This document shows, one piece after another, positions 12,146 to 24,486 of a stretch of 64,000 nt of DNA (position 1 is the stretch's first letter; the number at the start of each line of letters is the position of its first letter). Below the pieces are notes generated by a model. The model did not search any database and had not been told where the DNA came from. It saw only the letters and a list, made by a program, of their open reading frames with translations. The translations under genes were made by a program, and so were the position numbers. This DNA comes from Batrachochytrium dendrobatidis JAM81 (lineage: Eukaryota > Chytridiomycota > Chytridiomycetes > Rhizophydiales): NCBI RefSeq assembly GCF_000203795.2, contig NW_006281100.1:360535-424534 (forward strand). Direction: 5' to 3'.

Positions 12146-13888
12146 TGAAAAATCTACTGAAAGGCTCCAATTAAAGTTGGGTCGTTGCGTACAACCACAA
12201 GGTAAAGAACAAAAAGTCAAAAGCTACACAAGACAGGTTAGATGACAGCGGTGACAATTATAAAATAGTATGTGGATCAAGTCAGGTGGATGAGAAATAA
12301 TAGCTGGAGGTGAAGCAAAATAATGGATGATAAGCGAGTGTGGAAAGCAAGGTATGAGCAGAATCAAATGTGCCGTTAAAAGACTATTGGCTGCTTAGAA
12401 CGAATAACTGCAAGCCGGTTGCTAAGCGGGGTGGCTGTGAAGTGCTTAAACTATTGAAATGAAGGAGAGCAAGCTTATAATGCGTATTTCAAAACTAGAT
12501 GGACTCAGTTTAGCAAACTATCAATTATGTAATGACAACTAGAAACTGTCAGAACAACACTCTGTCTAAAAAATAGTCGAGGGTTAAAGTGAACAAGCAA
12601 GTAGTAAGCACGGCAAATTGAATATTTAAAGCAAATGATAACCCTTAATTCGTCCAAGAATAGGCATATAGGATTCCACCCTAATCCGGATACTTTGTTC
12701 TCACTGATGACTATTTTGTCAACCATTTGTTTCATTTGCATTGCCCGTAATAATTTAGTGATAATCATTATCATGCAGATCATTGGGAGCTTTGCGACTC
12801 AAACATTATACGTAGATATATCCAAACTGCCCGACCAAACTACTTGTCTAGTGTCACGGCTTTTAAAATGAATACAGATTACGGACAGATTATAGTGAGG
12901 ATCGGATGAATGTCACTGACATAGTGTCAGATGTAATCCTTATTCCAACCGAGTGATTCTTAGGGTTATCTTGCGAGTGGCACCAGCACTGTTCAGCTTC
13001 AGACGTTTTGGTCAAGTAATGTTTCGACTGAGTGGGTGACGACAAGGGAGCCGCTGTGAATTGTTTAAGCCAGTCCAAGTAGGGGTGATGAGTTGGGTTA
13101 TGTCTATCATCTGCTATAACTTGGCCCTGACATCTAGCTTCTGCTGGTTGAGCAGTGTGGCATGTCTAGCCCTAACCGATAGAGTTGACTAATGAAAATT
13201 CATACAATGCAAGCCCGTCAAAGATGCTTGTTGCATAAATCCAATCTCAAACTAAATGCTCTTACAAACTGTGGCTATCCACAACTGTCTAGACAATCTT
13301 GCACCAGGGTTCACTGCATTGCCATGGTCTACTACTCTTGCTTTGAGCTAGAGTCATGGATTCTACAACACATGTCCATCAATGTGAAGAATTAAACAGT
13401 ACCCTTTCAATCCCGTCCATTGACCTGTTGCTCATCCTTACCCGTACTATGTGTTTCATGTTAGAATCAAGCAGCATTTATCAACCAAATCTTGTACACT
13501 CAATTGAAAGGTGCATACCACATGGATAAAGCAATAACATGCGGCAAGTTTGAGGATCCACTTCAAACTTGAAAAGCACCAACATGCCACTTATTCAAAC
13601 CCCTTTTTGTACTAGAGATACATGTGGATTACGGCTGGCAACAGACAGGCTCATTAGTGGCCCAAGTATCTAACCACACCACAACTCTAGCCTTTGGCAG
13701 TCGCTAATATCAAAACCTTGTAAATGAACCCAGATATAAATATTCTGTACATTATGGCTCTTAAAATGGCCATGTTTTTCAAGTTGGTATTAATTATAAA
13801 CATCCATTTAAAAAACCAACCAAAGATCCACTTGCCGTGCCAGACCTTTTCAGATGGATTTTTCAAACCGACTGTGCCGCTCTTTTTA
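12146..13888. other. Gene-free interval
   Basis: Only short open frames without family resemblance occur here, on both strands. The 5' portion (12146-12400) should contain the tetraspanin promoter. No RNA gene, tandem repeat or clear element end was recognised. Confidence 0.5.
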
Positions 13889-14400
13889 CAGCCATATTCA
13901 CATAGAATGAAACACAATAAGGGTAATCTCATGAAATGACAATTCATATCAAATTTATTGGGCAGCTTGTCCCCTGAGCTTTGACAAGACTACGGGTCTT
14001 TGCTACCCATTCTTGTATGGTTGAGCAAATGTTCACACCAATAGCTGACATGAAAACAACAATTTCATTCCTGAGATGACAATCATTATTTTCTTGAACT
14101 AGAGCACAGACGTGTCGAGTATTTAGGATACATCAAAAAGTTTGACAGCATCAAACTATTCAAACTCAATATCTGAATTGCAGTGAATCAGCCTGGTTTC
14201 AAACTTGATGATCGTATAATGCATGTCTACCAAATGGGCAGAAAAAGACAATTCAAAACTATAGTCTGAATGCACTTTAAAGAATTCAAAATGTTCATTC
14301 AAGCAATCAATTTGTAGTAGGAAAGTACAACACATCGTTGATTATTCCGAGGCAAAACTCACTGCAAGATAATACAAGGTTCAAGGTTATCATGCAGTTG
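13889..14400. mobile_element. Degenerate copy of the TA-flanked element
   Basis: The left end reads TA then CAGCCATATTCACATAGAAT. Internal blocks from about 14095 to 14370 match the family (CTTGAACTAGAGC, ATATCTGAATTGCAGTG, GATGATCGTATAATGCATG, TAGTAGGAAAGTACAAC). The right end is eroded, so the end coordinate is approximate. Confidence 0.55.
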
Positions 14401-14544
14401 GTAGGGATCTAGATATATGGACTAGGCGGTATAATTTAGACTTCAAACTGCATAGTTTACGGTTTGGTGATTTTGATTATCCAAGATTGCAGTTTTTATC
14501 TTCACTCCATCAGATTTACTTTAAATACAGTGCGGCATTGTCTG

Positions 14545-17500
14545 ATGGGATCCAGAGGAAAACGTACTACTAAAGCTACAGGAAGACAGGATTCTGCTGC
14601 TAAATCACAGAAAAAAGTCATTGCTGATGTTGCCAAAGACTTGGATCTGGAACCGGATTCTGTTGAACATGATGTCGATATCCAAATGGAAAACACAGTA
14701 CAAGATGCCGACCAACATATACCTGAACCAGGTATTCAAGATAATAACGAAATACCAACTACATCTGTGACGGCAATGATTGATGAATTTGCAAAAGAAA
14801 GAGTTGCTGCTCGCCAATCCGAGGTTGACAAGATGATGATGCAAGTTCCTCTGCAGGATTTATGTGAGTACAACTACCATTCCCATGCATGTTGGTCACA
14901 ATGCGTTTTATTATTGTATTTACCAATTATAATGTATCTCAAACATGGATCAACCGTTTTAAAACAATCAGTATATGAAGAAGACTGTCTGCGACACCCA
15001 TTCACCATCAAGTCTTGGACCCGATACATTGCCCATCTGTCTGCTCGCAAGGCTTCATTTGATGAAATTTCATTTATTTTTGAACGGGCCATCAAGGAAC
15101 TTCCTGGTAGCTACAAGTTGTGGAAGCAATATTTAGATCTGCGAGTAAATCAAGTTCTCATGACAGATACCAATCCAAAAACAGGACTACGGAAACCATA
15201 CAAAGTATTTACTCCAGCTCACAAGGAGTGGTTGATAATAAATGGCTGTTTTGAAAAAAGTCTGGCGCTATGCAACAAGTTTCCAGTCATCTGGTTGGCT
15301 TATTGTCGTTTTCTTATGCACCAACCTACTCGGCTCACTTTTACTCGTCGTACATTTGATCGGGCCCTTAAAGCTTTGCCCACTTCTCAGCACAAGCGTA
15401 TATGGCCACTTTATCTTGAATTTGCTCAACAGGTCGGTGGTGAAATTTGTGTTCGAAGCTGGCTTCGGTTTCTTAAACTGGAGCCTCATCAAGCAGAACA
15501 ATTTGTTTCGATCTTGCTTAATCTTGATCCACCACGACATGGAGATGCAGCGAGAGTACTTGCTGCAATTGTCATGAATCCCAAATATGCATCCCCTACT
15601 AGCGAAAAAACTGCATTTCAACATTGGGTTGAACTTTGCGATGTAGTATGCGAACATCCTGAAGAAGTCAATGACAATATTTCAGGAGACCACATGCTGC
15701 CCATCTCTGGAGGCTACACTAATAGCAGCAACTATCGACACGGAATCAGTAATGGCGAGCATTTTATGCCAATCGAATCACTGGATGTTGACTGTATTTT
15801 GCGAGTGGGCATTGCTCGCTTCACAGATCAAGTAGGAAAACTATGGAACAGTCTTGCTCGATGGTGGATTGTTCGAGGCGAGTTTGATCGTGCTCGAGAT
15901 GTTTATGAAGAAGGCATTCGAAACGTCACTACTGTGCGCGACTTTTCCATGATATTTGATGCCTATGCTAAAATGGAAGAAAATATTATTGCCTCGAGTA
16001 TTGAGCGCCTTGCTGCTGAAAAAGACACTTTGGACTGTGATGATGAGGATAGCTCTGAAACAAAATCAACGAGTATGCTGGATGCTGTTGATGTGGATAT
16101 GCGACTTGCCCGTTTTGAAAAGCTTATGGAACGCCGTAGTTTCCTGATCAACGATGTTTTGCTTCGACAAAACCCACACAATGTTCAGCAATGGAAAGTG
16201 AGGGCACAACTATATCAGGATGCCAACAAACCTGAAAAAATTGTCGAATCTTATGTTCTTGGCACTAAGTCTGTTTCACCTCAAAAGGCACATGGCAAAT
16301 TGCACGATCTCTGGATTGACTTTGCCAAATATTACGAGAGTATTGGAAAAGTGGACATGGCACATAATGTTTTTGAAAAGGCAGTACTGGTACCATATAA
16401 GCGCGTGGATGATCTTGCACAAGTGTGGTGTGAATGGGTGGAGATGGATCTACGGCACAATGCCATATCCCATGCTCTTGAAATACTTGGTCGTGCTACA
16501 GCTCCTCCTCGCGGTCCACCCGCTAAGCACGCCATGATTAGATACAACGATGAAACCAAATCCGTTCACCAACGTCTTTTTAAATGCATCAGATTGTGGT
16601 CACTTTATGTAGATGTAGAAGAGTCTATTGGAACTCCCGAAAGCACCAAAGCCGTTTATGATCGCATTATGGAACTCAAGATTGCCACGCCACAAATTAT
16701 CATCAACTATGCAAGCTTTCTCGAAGAAAACAAATACTTTGAGGAAAGCTTTCGAGTATATGAGCGTGGCATTGACTTGTTTGGATATCCAATTGCATTT
16801 GAAATTTGGAATCTGTATCTTGTTAAATTTGTTGCACGGTATGGCGGATCCAAAATGGAGCGTATTCGTGACTTGTTTGAACAATCACTAGAAAAATGCC
16901 CACCCAAATTTGCAAAAACTTTGTTTTTACTGTATGCTGATCTTGAAGAAAACCATGGGCTTGCACGCCATGCTATGCGTATTTATGACCGTGCTACCCG
17001 CGCCGTAAGCGATGAGGATCGCGCAGAAATGTTCCAAATCTACATATCCAAAGCAACGTCATCGTTTGGACTTGTATCCACCCGTGAAATCTACCAGCGT
17101 GCATTAGAGACTTTGCCAGACACGCAAGCACGAGATATTGCCATTAAATTTGCAGACATGGAAACTAAACTTGGTGAAGTAGATCGATCACGAGCGATTT
17201 TGGCTTATGCTAGTCAATTCTGTGATCCACGTATAGATCCCAAGTTTTGGAAAGTGTGGCATGATTTTGAAGTTAAATTTGGCAATGAGGATACATTCAA
17301 AGAAACGCTTCGGTAAGCTATTGATTATTTTGATATTGCTATAAAGCTAGCTTTTGGATATCAACTATGCAGCCTTTTAAACCTTTGTTTTTTAATATAC
17401 TATGTAGAATCAAGAGATCTGTGCAAGCCAAATATAACACGGATCTTAGCTTTATTTCATCGCAAATTCTTGCAGCTAGACAGACTGCAGATGGGCAATC

Positions 17501-17912
17501 GAGTGTTTCGACTACCAACGATCCTGACAGTATGAAGGATCTAGAAGCTGAAGAAATAGCTCAGCAGAAAACTGCTGGTGGGACACGTGTGGTTGGATTT
17601 GTGCGTGCAGAAAAGACAGAGCCCAAGGTTACTGTACCAGAGGGAGAATCGGCTAATCCGGATGCGATTGAGATTGATGATGACAGCAGTGATGAGGACG
17701 ATGATGATATACCTGGAACAGAAGCCAATATGAACAAGATTATGCATGCCAAGGACGACCATGGTGAAATAAGGCAAATTGGAAATATTCAACGTCAATC
17801 TATTCCTGCTGGTGTGTTTGGCGCACTGGCTGCTAAAGCTACAGAGATTGAAAAAGAAGAAGCTCCAATCATTGGCGCCAAAGATCGATTTTCCAAGCGT
17901 AAACGAGATTAA
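14545..17912 (+). CDS. SYF1: Pre-mRNA-splicing factor SYF1 (XAB2 homologue)
   Basis: Exons 14545-14863, 14972-17312 and 17408-17912 give 1,054 residues, somewhat longer than human XAB2 (855). HAT (half-a-TPR) repeats run through most of the protein: YEEDCLRHPFTIKSWTRYI near the start of exon 2, then repeated W-xx-Y/E patterns to DPKFWKVWHDFEVKFGNED. The C-terminal exon begins RIKRSVQAKYNTD, typical of SYF1, and ends in an acidic region and a basic KRKRD tail. SYF1 is a scaffold of the Prp19/NTC complex in the nucleus, acting in spliceosome activation and transcription-coupled repair. The first intron (108 nt) has no in-frame stop, so a naive reading frame runs through it. Confidence 0.9.
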
Positions 17913-18067
17913 AATGAATATGTCGGTCTTTGGCAGATCTGAACCTTATATGTTTAAAGATTTAAAGTATTTTTATTTGAAAACTGTGACTTTTATTTAC
18001 TTTGATGTCATGACTTGCGAGCCAAATTTAGACATGTGTTTATACTAGTAACTGTCAATGTAATACT

Positions 18068-18807
18068 GGCCAATACCACTCTCAGTATGGTTATTGTAAA
18101 AACAGTTTGCCCTGACTTTTGATGATGGACCGACCAGCAATGTCTCTGCTATTTTGGATATGCTTAAAGACAACAATGTCAAAGCAACCTTTTTCGTGAA
18201 TGGCAAGAACTTTGCAGATCTTGCCCTTGAACCTTATATCTCTATTCTCCGTCGTGCACACACTGAAGGACATCAGGTAATATACTTTGTATTCAATCTC
18301 ACATTGTATTCAGGGTTTATTTATTAATACTCGACTGTTGATATTTACTTTAAACATCAGATTGCCTCTCATACACTTACCCATCCCGATCTGACTTCAT
18401 TGAATGCAGCTCAAATGTGGACCGAAATGTCCCAGAACGATATTTTGATTCGCAACATTATTGGTAAATCACCCGTTTACATGCGTCCACCATATGGTAG
18501 CATAAACGCGCTTGTTCTGAGTGCCATGGCAACTTGGGGATACCAAGTAGTGACCTGGAATCTCGACTCGGGTGATTGGGCCCACAATAACGATTCCAAC
18601 ATGATTGCTGAGAACGATGCTAGTTATGCCAATGACATGGCTGGACATCCTATTCCGGCCACACCATTCATTTCTCTACAGCACGATTTTGTTATAAACG
18701 AGATTAATTGGGCTCTACATGTCATTACCAAGTTTAAAAATCTTGGTTACAGTTTTGTAACAGTTGGCGAATGTCTTGGCGTTCCTGCTTCCCAATGGTA
18801 CCGATAG
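18068..18807 (+). pseudogene. 5'-truncated chitin deacetylase copy (NodB domain)
   Basis: The segment is a close paralogue of the intact gene at 48802-50653. From about 18100 it encodes the NodB domain with TFDDGP, then a GTAATA...CATCAG intron (18277-18360), HTLTH, MRPPYG, WNLDSGDW and LQHDF, ending at a stop at 18807. Upstream, a stub of one CBM18 module (SQYGYC) is fused out of frame to the NodB start: a TAA lies three codons before the phenylalanine of the FALTFDDGP stretch, and no ATG precedes the first catalytic motif. About 360 bp equivalent to the linker and second CBM18 is missing, and there is no signal peptide exon. It starts only about 150 bp after the SYF1 stop. Probably non-functional, though the rest of the frame is clean. 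Confidence 0.8.
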
Positions 18808-19485
18808 TTTGACTGGTTGATACATTTTCAATAAACTCTGCATGCTACTTGAATGATTCCAGAATTGTAAGGTGGATGGATTTCCACATGACAAATATAC
18901 CAATTATCTCACTGTTAGGACAGTATAGTTGTCAACCCTGGTAGTCAAATGATGCGTTTTTATATTACAAGCATTACACTGGTGTGCTTATATGACTTGA
19001 ACCATTTGAAATCCAGCAGTAACTCGATGCTAACTTGATACTCCAAAATGATTTAAAAACAAGCTTGATGTTGAAAGCATGAGTAATGTATACACTCAAT
19101 TGTATGATCATCGAAAATGTAAAACATGGTACCAATCCATATCTGATATTCAGATCGTGTATAGTAAACTGGGTTGTCTTGATGGCTATTGGCGATAGAG
19201 ATAAGAATGGAAAAACAATACTTGTACTTTAACCCAATCTCGCTGTTTTGAAAACACTCTGATAGCATCAAGCAGGCTGGTGTTGCAACAGGTGGTAGTG
19301 CAGATCGTTGGAAAATTGATTGTGTCAACAAGTCCGATCATTGTCATAATACAGGAATACAATGATCATTCCAAATACTGCACTAGTGATATTTGCAATT
19401 TCATTCCTATTATTGATCGCTGTGAAATAGCTTTTGATTTATTTTCCAATTCAAGCTAATTTGACACTTATTCAGTGGAAACTCA
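18808..19485. other. Gene-free interval
   Basis: AT-rich spacer between the chitin deacetylase remnant and the DUF4246 gene. It should hold the promoter of the latter. No RNA gene or element end was recognised. Confidence 0.5.
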
Positions 19486-21276
19486 ATGGGGAATCCAGAT
19501 TTTGCATGCTTGCAGTCTATTTTCAAAAACAACAACACTCTAGGCTGCTTTAAAGGTCTAGTAGCTGCTTCTGCCACAGAGTTGGTAACTTTGCATGTAT
19601 TGGCATACATTTTGAACGAACCAAGCTGGTGGATATCGATTGGTACTCCTGAAATTGTTCAAAGATGGCTATCTGAAATGTCCAATGTGGCAGCAACTAT
19701 GGACCAACCAAGTCTGGATATGGACATGGTAATATCTCTTGCAAGGCATTTGGCCGACACATCTGTATGCACTCTAGATGATGGATCTATTATTGTACCA
19801 GGACCGGTTGTAGGAACACTATCGTCATCTAATGCTATTCCCATGCTATTACAAGCTCGATTGGTTGCCCATACTCGCATTTTGGAGGATATTCCAGAAG
19901 AGCACAAAGACTGGTTGATGACTTGTCGATCCACCACTACGATGGGTACTTCTGACACTGCAGTATCATCCGATAAGAATGAGTTGTCACTTGTCCATCC
20001 AAGTTTGTTTTGTCTCTACTACAATCACACCATGATTAAGCTAGATAGTCGCAAGAATCTGCAACGAATGCAACCTCCATGGTCACAGTTTGTTGGATCT
20101 GGCAATCAGATTGCTCGTGTTCCTAATCGAGGCATTACTGGTCCTTGGCTTACACGATCCCTTCGGTTTCAATGGCTGCCTAGCGAAGTGGTAGTTTCTC
20201 CATCAGGAGTTCCAACCATCACATCCTATATCAACAATCTTCATCCATCGCACCACTCGGAGTTGTATCAAGATATTACAGATATTTTCCAGCAATTCAT
20301 ACCGCTGTTTGAGAAGCAGGTGTCACTCCTGATGTCATTGCCTAGCATATCAAGACTACTCACTGTAAATCAAAGCGCAGATTCATTAAATGATTTATCG
20401 AGTAGCGATAGTGAAGAGTCGGATGATGTATCGCATGGCTCAACTACAGATACATCATCAGACTCAACCAATGCTCCTCATACCAACATACCAAAAGCAA
20501 ATGTCTCATTCAAAGGTCGTCGTCTTCAAATCATTATTAAACTATCCCAGATACATGTGTCTCCTAACCACCCCGAGTACATAGGAGAACAATGGTGTTT
20601 TGATGGAAATGCCAACGAAGCCATTGTGGCTACTGGAATCTATGCTTATGCTGTGAGTGATATGGTGACACCCCCAACCATTGAGTTTCGATCGCCCGTT
20701 ACACCCAGACCAGAGAGTCGGTCGAATAACGCGGCTGGCCATATCCTCGATCGACACGGACTAGCAGCTGGATCCTTTACAAACCAGGACTTGGGAAGTA
20801 TTGTATTGAAACAGGGCCAGTGTGTGACCTATCCCAACATTCTCCAGCATCGACTCAACCCCATCAGATTGCTGGATCCTTTTAAAGATCAATGTGCTCA
20901 CTGCAAGTTCTTGACATTTTATTTGGTAGATCCAAGTAAGACCATTGTGTCTACAGCAGCTGTTCCACCACAACAGATTGGATGGGTCACAGATGCCATG
21001 TCATGTTCAGAATGCATTCCACAGCTACCAAATGAGGTGCTTCGACTGATTGCACAGTATCTCCCTGGAGTGGTCACTGCGAGTGTTGCTCGTTCTAGAC
21101 AAACCTTGGCCATGCATGAGCAAATCCACATCATTGGTGCTGCCATAAATTCTCGATTAGAAAGAAGAACCATCGCAGCAGAAACGGATGATGATAGCAG
21201 CGAAGACTTGGATGATGATAGCAGCGAAGACTCGGATGATGATAGCAATGAAGACTCGGATGACCAGTCCGAGTGA
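19486..21276 (+). CDS. DUF4246 family protein
   Basis: A single uninterrupted frame of 596 residues. The C-terminal half carries the signature of the fungal DUF4246 family: RLQIIIKLSQIHVSPNHPEY, then NEAIVATGIYAYA, then a CKFLTFYLVDPSKTIVSTAA segment followed by VPPQQIGW. The family is thought to have a double-stranded beta-helix (2-oxoglutarate oxygenase-like) core; its substrate is unknown. Family members usually have a WHVEG-type motif; here the site reads WCFDG, so a presumed metal-binding histidine is replaced. An acidic Ser/Asp loop (near residues 300-330) and an acidic tail of repeated DDDSSEDSD units follow. Lack of introns is unusual here. The family assignment is from memory of motifs. 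Confidence 0.75.
   Translation: MGNPDFACLQSIFKNNNTLGCFKGLVAASATELVTLHVLAYILNEPSWWISIGTPEIVQRWLSEMSNVAATMDQPSLDMDMVISLARHLADTSVCTLDDGSIIVPGPVVGTLSSSNAIPMLLQARLVAHTRILEDIPEEHKDWLMTCRSTTTMGTSDTAVSSDKNELSLVHPSLFCLYYNHTMIKLDSRKNLQRMQPPWSQFVGSGNQIARVPNRGITGPWLTRSLRFQWLPSEVVVSPSGVPTITSYINNLHPSHHSELYQDITDIFQQFIPLFEKQVSLLMSLPSISRLLTVNQSADSLNDLSSSDSEESDDVSHGSTTDTSSDSTNAPHTNIPKANVSFKGRRLQIIIKLSQIHVSPNHPEYIGEQWCFDGNANEAIVATGIYAYAVSDMVTPPTIEFRSPVTPRPESRSNNAAGHILDRHGLAAGSFTNQDLGSIVLKQGQCVTYPNILQHRLNPIRLLDPFKDQCAHCKFLTFYLVDPSKTIVSTAAVPPQQIGWVTDAMSCSECIPQLPNEVLRLIAQYLPGVVTASVARSRQTLAMHEQIHIIGAAINSRLERRTIAAETDDDSSEDLDDDSSEDSDDDSNEDSDDQSE
21186..21272 (+). repeat. Acidic coding tandem repeat
   Basis: Three to four 24-bp units of the type GATGATGATAGCAGCGAAGA encode the Asp/Ser/Glu tail of the DUF4246 protein. 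Units differ by single bases. Confidence 0.8.
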
Positions 21277-21385
21277 TGTACGTCATGCTGTCTTTTGGCT
21301 CATTCCATCACCCATTAATAAATCATCATACATGCTTGCACTAGATTGCTCCTTCACACTTGTACATGTTGGAAATAAAACAAGT

Positions 21386-22034
21386 TTATTTCTTGGGTGA
21401 TGGCTGCCCTAAAAGAGTTAAACCGTGCATAAAGACAGCTCCATCCGATGCAGTCGATGCAGTATTGATTGCCTTTTGTTGGCTCCTGCTTACAATCTCT
21501 TCAATCACTTCACCCGATCCACGGATGGTTCTACAGAGCAAGTAGGGTTGACACAATACAACAGTTTAAAATGTAGATCATTACCAAAAAAATCTAGTGA
21601 GTTCATTGAACAAGCTATGCAGAGTACTACCTTGTTCGTCCAGTCTCTTGATCATATACTTTGCGGATAGTAGATTGTTCTGCCAGATATTCCTTTTGAG
21701 ACATGGGCATCATGGCTGATCGTTTCGTTACTCGAGTCTTGTTCAGTGATTGACTTGAAGTGGATGCTAGTGTTTGAATCGGTTGGGTGGGAGACGGTTT
21801 GGGTGAACAAACAGGCGGGGTGATATGTGGCAATAAAGGTGTAGTCAGACTCTGAGATACAAGACTCAAGATGCTTCCTGTAGCTATGCCGCCATGTCTA
21901 TGGGATTTGGTATGGCTTTTGGAATGTGTTTCCTCATGAGAGTTTTTGTGATGTTTATGGCTCGTATGTTTGTGATGACTGCTACTGCTTCGCTTCTTGT
22001 TACGGTCACTGTCATGTTTCTTGGACTTGCCCAT
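21386..22034 (-). CDS. ARL6IP4/SR-25-type splicing-associated protein
   Basis: Exons 22034-21631 and 21530-21386, 182 residues. The N-terminal 50 residues are a basic Lys/His/Ser tract, followed by a Pro/Ser linker. The C-terminal conserved block MPMSQKEYLAEQSTIRKVYD, then QETGRTRTIRGSGEVIEEIV, matches the ARL6IP4 (SR-25) family, where it reads like PMTKEEYEKQQS...DPETGR.RL..G.GE..E. The family is nuclear and linked to splicing regulation. The conserved block is interrupted by the single 100-nt intron within GRTR. Confidence rests on this C-terminal block. Confidence 0.8.
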
Positions 22035-22367
22035 CGTAGCCTAAATCAAAGGTAAATGGACATCGTGTCCATGTTGATCATTTTACAAGATCAATTTTAT
22101 TTCAAAAGAATTGAGCAATACAAACAAGACAATGTTATGGAATGACAACGAAATGATCAGATGATATGGCAAGTAGGTGTGCAGAACTACATCGATTGGC
22201 AGTCGGGGACTTGAACGACATGGAATAAAAAGAATGGTAGGTACAAAGACATATAACAGTATTTTGAGAGTACGTGAAGAAAAGGCTGCACGAATATCAA
22301 AAGAGTGAAACAAATACATGAATAGGAAGATAAAAGACTCAAAGATGCATTTCTAAAAAGCCAGAAA

Positions 22368-24486
22368 TTACAGAGTACGAATACGCTTTGCATCTGAAGT
22401 AAGTAGATCAGGACTAGATTTACCAGAAAAAGGCTCTTGATTCAAAACAGCAGATATGGGAGTTGCAAACAGGAATGTAGCGCTTGTCAATGGAATAGAT
22501 TCAATTGATGAAGCCTTTCTATCAATGCAGGCAGTATTGATGGGTGGAAGATTGCGCTTGGATGATGCTGCTGACCTATTTTTTTTGAATAATGAAGCAT
22601 TCGAGTTTTTGAGATCGAGTACCGTGGGGATTGTAGTACTTGCAGTAGGATTTTGAGAAGTGAGAGGTGCGGTTGCCCACTCACCATCGTTTGGGATCCA
22701 TCCTAAACTCTTGAACCAGTCGTAAATGATGCAGATCTAAATTCCAAAAGCAAAGTACATGGTATTAGATATACAATATGCTATTTATAGGGTAGTCTTG
22801 CAAGAAAAACACATGCCTTGTTGACATCGATACGAAACCATGTCTGTGCTTCACGCTTTTTAAAGGGGCCATAGTAGGCAACGGCTTGTAGCATAGTTTT
22901 TTTGATATTGTAATAGACATCAGGGTAGATACGCAAGGTAGCACACGTCTGTAGCTCTTCTTTGGTAAGTTCATCTGCCATAGATAAGCCAGATGGAAAC
23001 TTCAAGGGTTGCGAGCCAGCTGTTGACAGAAAATTGAGTGTTAGTTGGAATAAAAGGTATAAAAAGACGGCCAATGCATAATTAAGAATCAGTTTTAGCT
23101 CAAATAATTCATACTTTTCCAAAATACAACGGGAGCACCTTTGGTTTCCGAGAATTCGGAATTGTTAAAAACACTGGTATCCACGCCAAGATTAGCAAGA
23201 AAATTAGGGATCGGCTTTGGCTGACGGGATGCAATACTGGAGCGACGCTTGACTGTAGCACCAGTCAATTTTTTAAAGCCATCGGTTGGGCTGGATTCTT
23301 TGACCGAAGCTCGGGTTTTTGTAGACAAGGTAGCTACTACAGGCTTGACACGATTTGGAGCAGCTAGAGAGTTGTTTTTAGGTGTAGTTGAGACAACAGG
23401 GGATGAGACGGGTGATATGGTTGCCAAAGGACGCTTAAGAGTCGAATCCAAAGCAACCGAGGCAGAAAAGGATGGTTTTGAAGATGATGCAGGGGTTGGT
23501 AGATGGACAGGTGTAGACAACGTATTGGGTAAAGATGGACCAGGGGCTTTGGACGCAAGGTTGGATCTCCAAAGACCACAAGAAGCAACGGTCTGTGCAA
23601 TGGATCGAGATAAGCAAGTGGAGCCAAAAGTTTTTGGAGTGGACGCAATAGAAGAGAAATGATGACCAAAACGGCGGAAACGGTAATGTCTAGCCATCGT
23701 ATTGGTAAGACGGAGAGGCTTGCTAGACTCGGATGGGAGAATGGCAACTTGAAGACGATGCCATGCAGATGGTAATCCATCAGTGGTAGTACTAGAAGTA
23801 ACGGTGTCATTGGACATACCGGAAGGATTGTTGATGGGCGGAGTAGATAACAGCTGTTTGGGATTTGTTTTGAAGGCATCGTAGACATCCAGCTGTACAA
23901 TGCGATAATTTTGAGTAGCCGACATCATGGCACTCGAGGATCTTGCAATGGATCGTGCAGGCTTGTTCTGCTTGCGCCTGGATACTGTTGCAGAGGTCGA
24001 AAAAGCTTCAACATTAGATGACTCAATCTGTGCCGTTGGAATTATAGCAATATTTGGCAATGCAGGGATAGATACGTCCAATGCTTTTTTTGTTATATCG
24101 ATACCAGTAGTGTGGAGTGTAGAATTGGAACATTCCGATTCAAAGATCGACTTGCCATTCACCATGGACGGAAATGGCAACAAGCTGGCATCGTTGCCAG
24201 CTTGTTTTGGGGAAACCGTGAGCATTAAAGCAATGTTGTCAGAATCATTCGTACTGCAGTGGCCAAAGGAATGCCAGTTATCAGTAGTCAGATCGATATG
24301 TTCTTTGTGTGGAATAGTGCTGTAGGACTGCATCTGAGAATGAGTGATGGTCAAAGACAAGTCTTGAGTTGAAGGTTTTGTGACTGACTGTGGAGACTGG
24401 ATAGGCGATGGATATGGACAGTCACTGGAGTCGCACATTGGTGGAACAGTGCTAGTGACACAATCAATTGCAGCAAGTGAATGCAT
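22368..24486 (-). CDS. SWIRM domain protein (Fun19-like)
   Basis: Exons 24486-23115, 23019-22817 and 22736-22368 give 647 residues. The first 460 residues are Ser/Thr/Pro-rich and disordered. The SWIRM domain spans about 470-545: a LTKEELQTCATLRIYPDVY helix, the YYGPFKKREAQTWFRIDVNK block and, after the last intron, IIYDWFKSLGWIPNDG. SWIRM domains occur in chromatin proteins (Swi3, Rsc8, Moira, LSD1, Ada2); this layout with a long disordered N-terminus resembles the fungal Fun19/YOR338W proteins. The second intron begins with GC (AAG|GCATGT); the conserved IDVNK-YDWF join supports it. A Ser-rich tail of about 100 residues follows. Confidence 0.82.

Noticed and set aside
14464..14544. N-terminal extension of SYF1 upstream of 14545
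   Set aside because: The extended frame begins at TTG; the first ATG in frame is at 14545 and fits the family better.
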